A stretch of DNA of 17,619 bases, taken from assembly GCA_027382625.1 (NCBI GenBank), contig JAJKFJ010006480.1, positions 1-17,619 on the forward strand, in the 5' to 3' direction. This document shows positions 17,493 through 17,619 of the stretch, one piece after another (the stretch's first letter is position 1; every line of letters starts with the position of its first letter). Both the position numbers and the translations under genes were made by a program. Source of the stretch: Tetmemena sp. SeJ-2015. Lineage: Eukaryota > Ciliophora > Spirotrichea > Sporadotrichida > Oxytrichidae. The notes under the pieces are model-generated. The model had not been told where the DNA came from and did not search any database. It worked only from the letters and a program-made list of their open reading frames with translations.

Positions 17493-17619
17493 CTAATTGA
17501 ATTAAAGAGTAATAGTAAAAATTGAGTTGTGGGAAAAAGATCTCCCCATCCGGGACTCGAACCCGGGCCTTCCGGGTGAAAGCCGAATATCCTAGCCACC
17601 TAGACCAATGGGGATTGTT
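17493..17619 (-). repeat. 127 bp block with tRNA-Glu, copy 2 (runs to the window end)
   Basis: Counterpart of 10,863-10,989 with two mismatches, same orientation. Where the similarity ends on the right cannot be seen because the window stops. Confidence 0.85.
17543..17614 (-). tRNA. tRNA-Glu (UUC), second copy
   Basis: Identical to the copy at 10,913-10,984 over all 72 nt: anticodon TTC, complete acceptor, D, anticodon and T arms, T-run terminator at 17,534-17,538. Its 5' flank is outside the window apart from five bases. Confidence 0.95.

Noticed and set aside
1..17619. Telomeres, CRISPR array, bacterial operon signals
   Set aside because: No C4A4/G4T4 repeat, no regularly spaced repeats, and no ribosome binding sites; the introns and the genetic code show a eukaryote.

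Overview
This window looks like micronuclear (germline) DNA of a spirotrich ciliate of the Oxytricha/Stylonychia type. Three things point there. (1) TAA and TAG lie inside otherwise clear reading frames where glutamine fits, and only TGA ends genes. (2) Three recognisable genes are interrupted by short AT-rich inserts (23-68 bp). Each insert is flanked by a 3-5 bp direct repeat, and removing one repeat copy plus the insert restores the reading frame and the family consensus. These are internal eliminated sequences (IESs) with pointers, separating macronuclear-destined segments (MDSs). (3) Compact genes sit among long, very AT-rich, apparently gene-free tracts. No telomere repeat is present. 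Several genes are invisible to a standard-code ORF search.

Layout. 1-2,100: low-GC DNA with candidate fragmented genes (end of one on +, one or two on -), recognised only by reading frame. 2,384-3,054 and 7,852-8,521: two near-identical ~667 bp elements in opposite orientation with ~30 bp terminal inverted repeats, each carrying a decayed three-exon J-domain-like gene. They bracket 4.8 kb holding a small GC-richer island (about 5,493-5,735) and a 608 bp foldback element (5,874-6,481) with an 8 bp target duplication. 8,629-9,081 (-): a lysine/glutamine-rich hypothetical protein. 9,611-10,671 (+): a Rab21-like GTPase with three introns and two IESs. 10,913-10,984 and 17,543-17,614 (-): two copies of tRNA-Glu(UUC) inside a 127 bp duplicated block 6,630 bp apart. 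11,489-13,421 (-): a large Q/N/K/S-rich hypothetical protein, probably interrupted by three IESs. 13,533-15,454 (-): a complete MFS transporter of the SLC22/SV2-like type with two 28 bp IESs. 15,852-16,291 (-): a small hypothetical protein with one intron. 16,417-17,160 (-): the C-terminal half of a PhoD-like phosphatase with two IESs. Its N-terminal half is not in the window.

The genes do not form an operon or pathway. In this kind of organism each would be released onto its own small macronuclear chromosome after IES excision. What unites the window is the germline architecture: precise excision is needed before the Rab, transporter and phosphatase genes can be read. Four of the best supported IESs are 28 or 29 bp long, suggesting a preferred size. 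Everything here was read by eye. With a single stop codon and ~25-30% GC, chance open frames are common, so calls resting only on an open frame carry low confidence.
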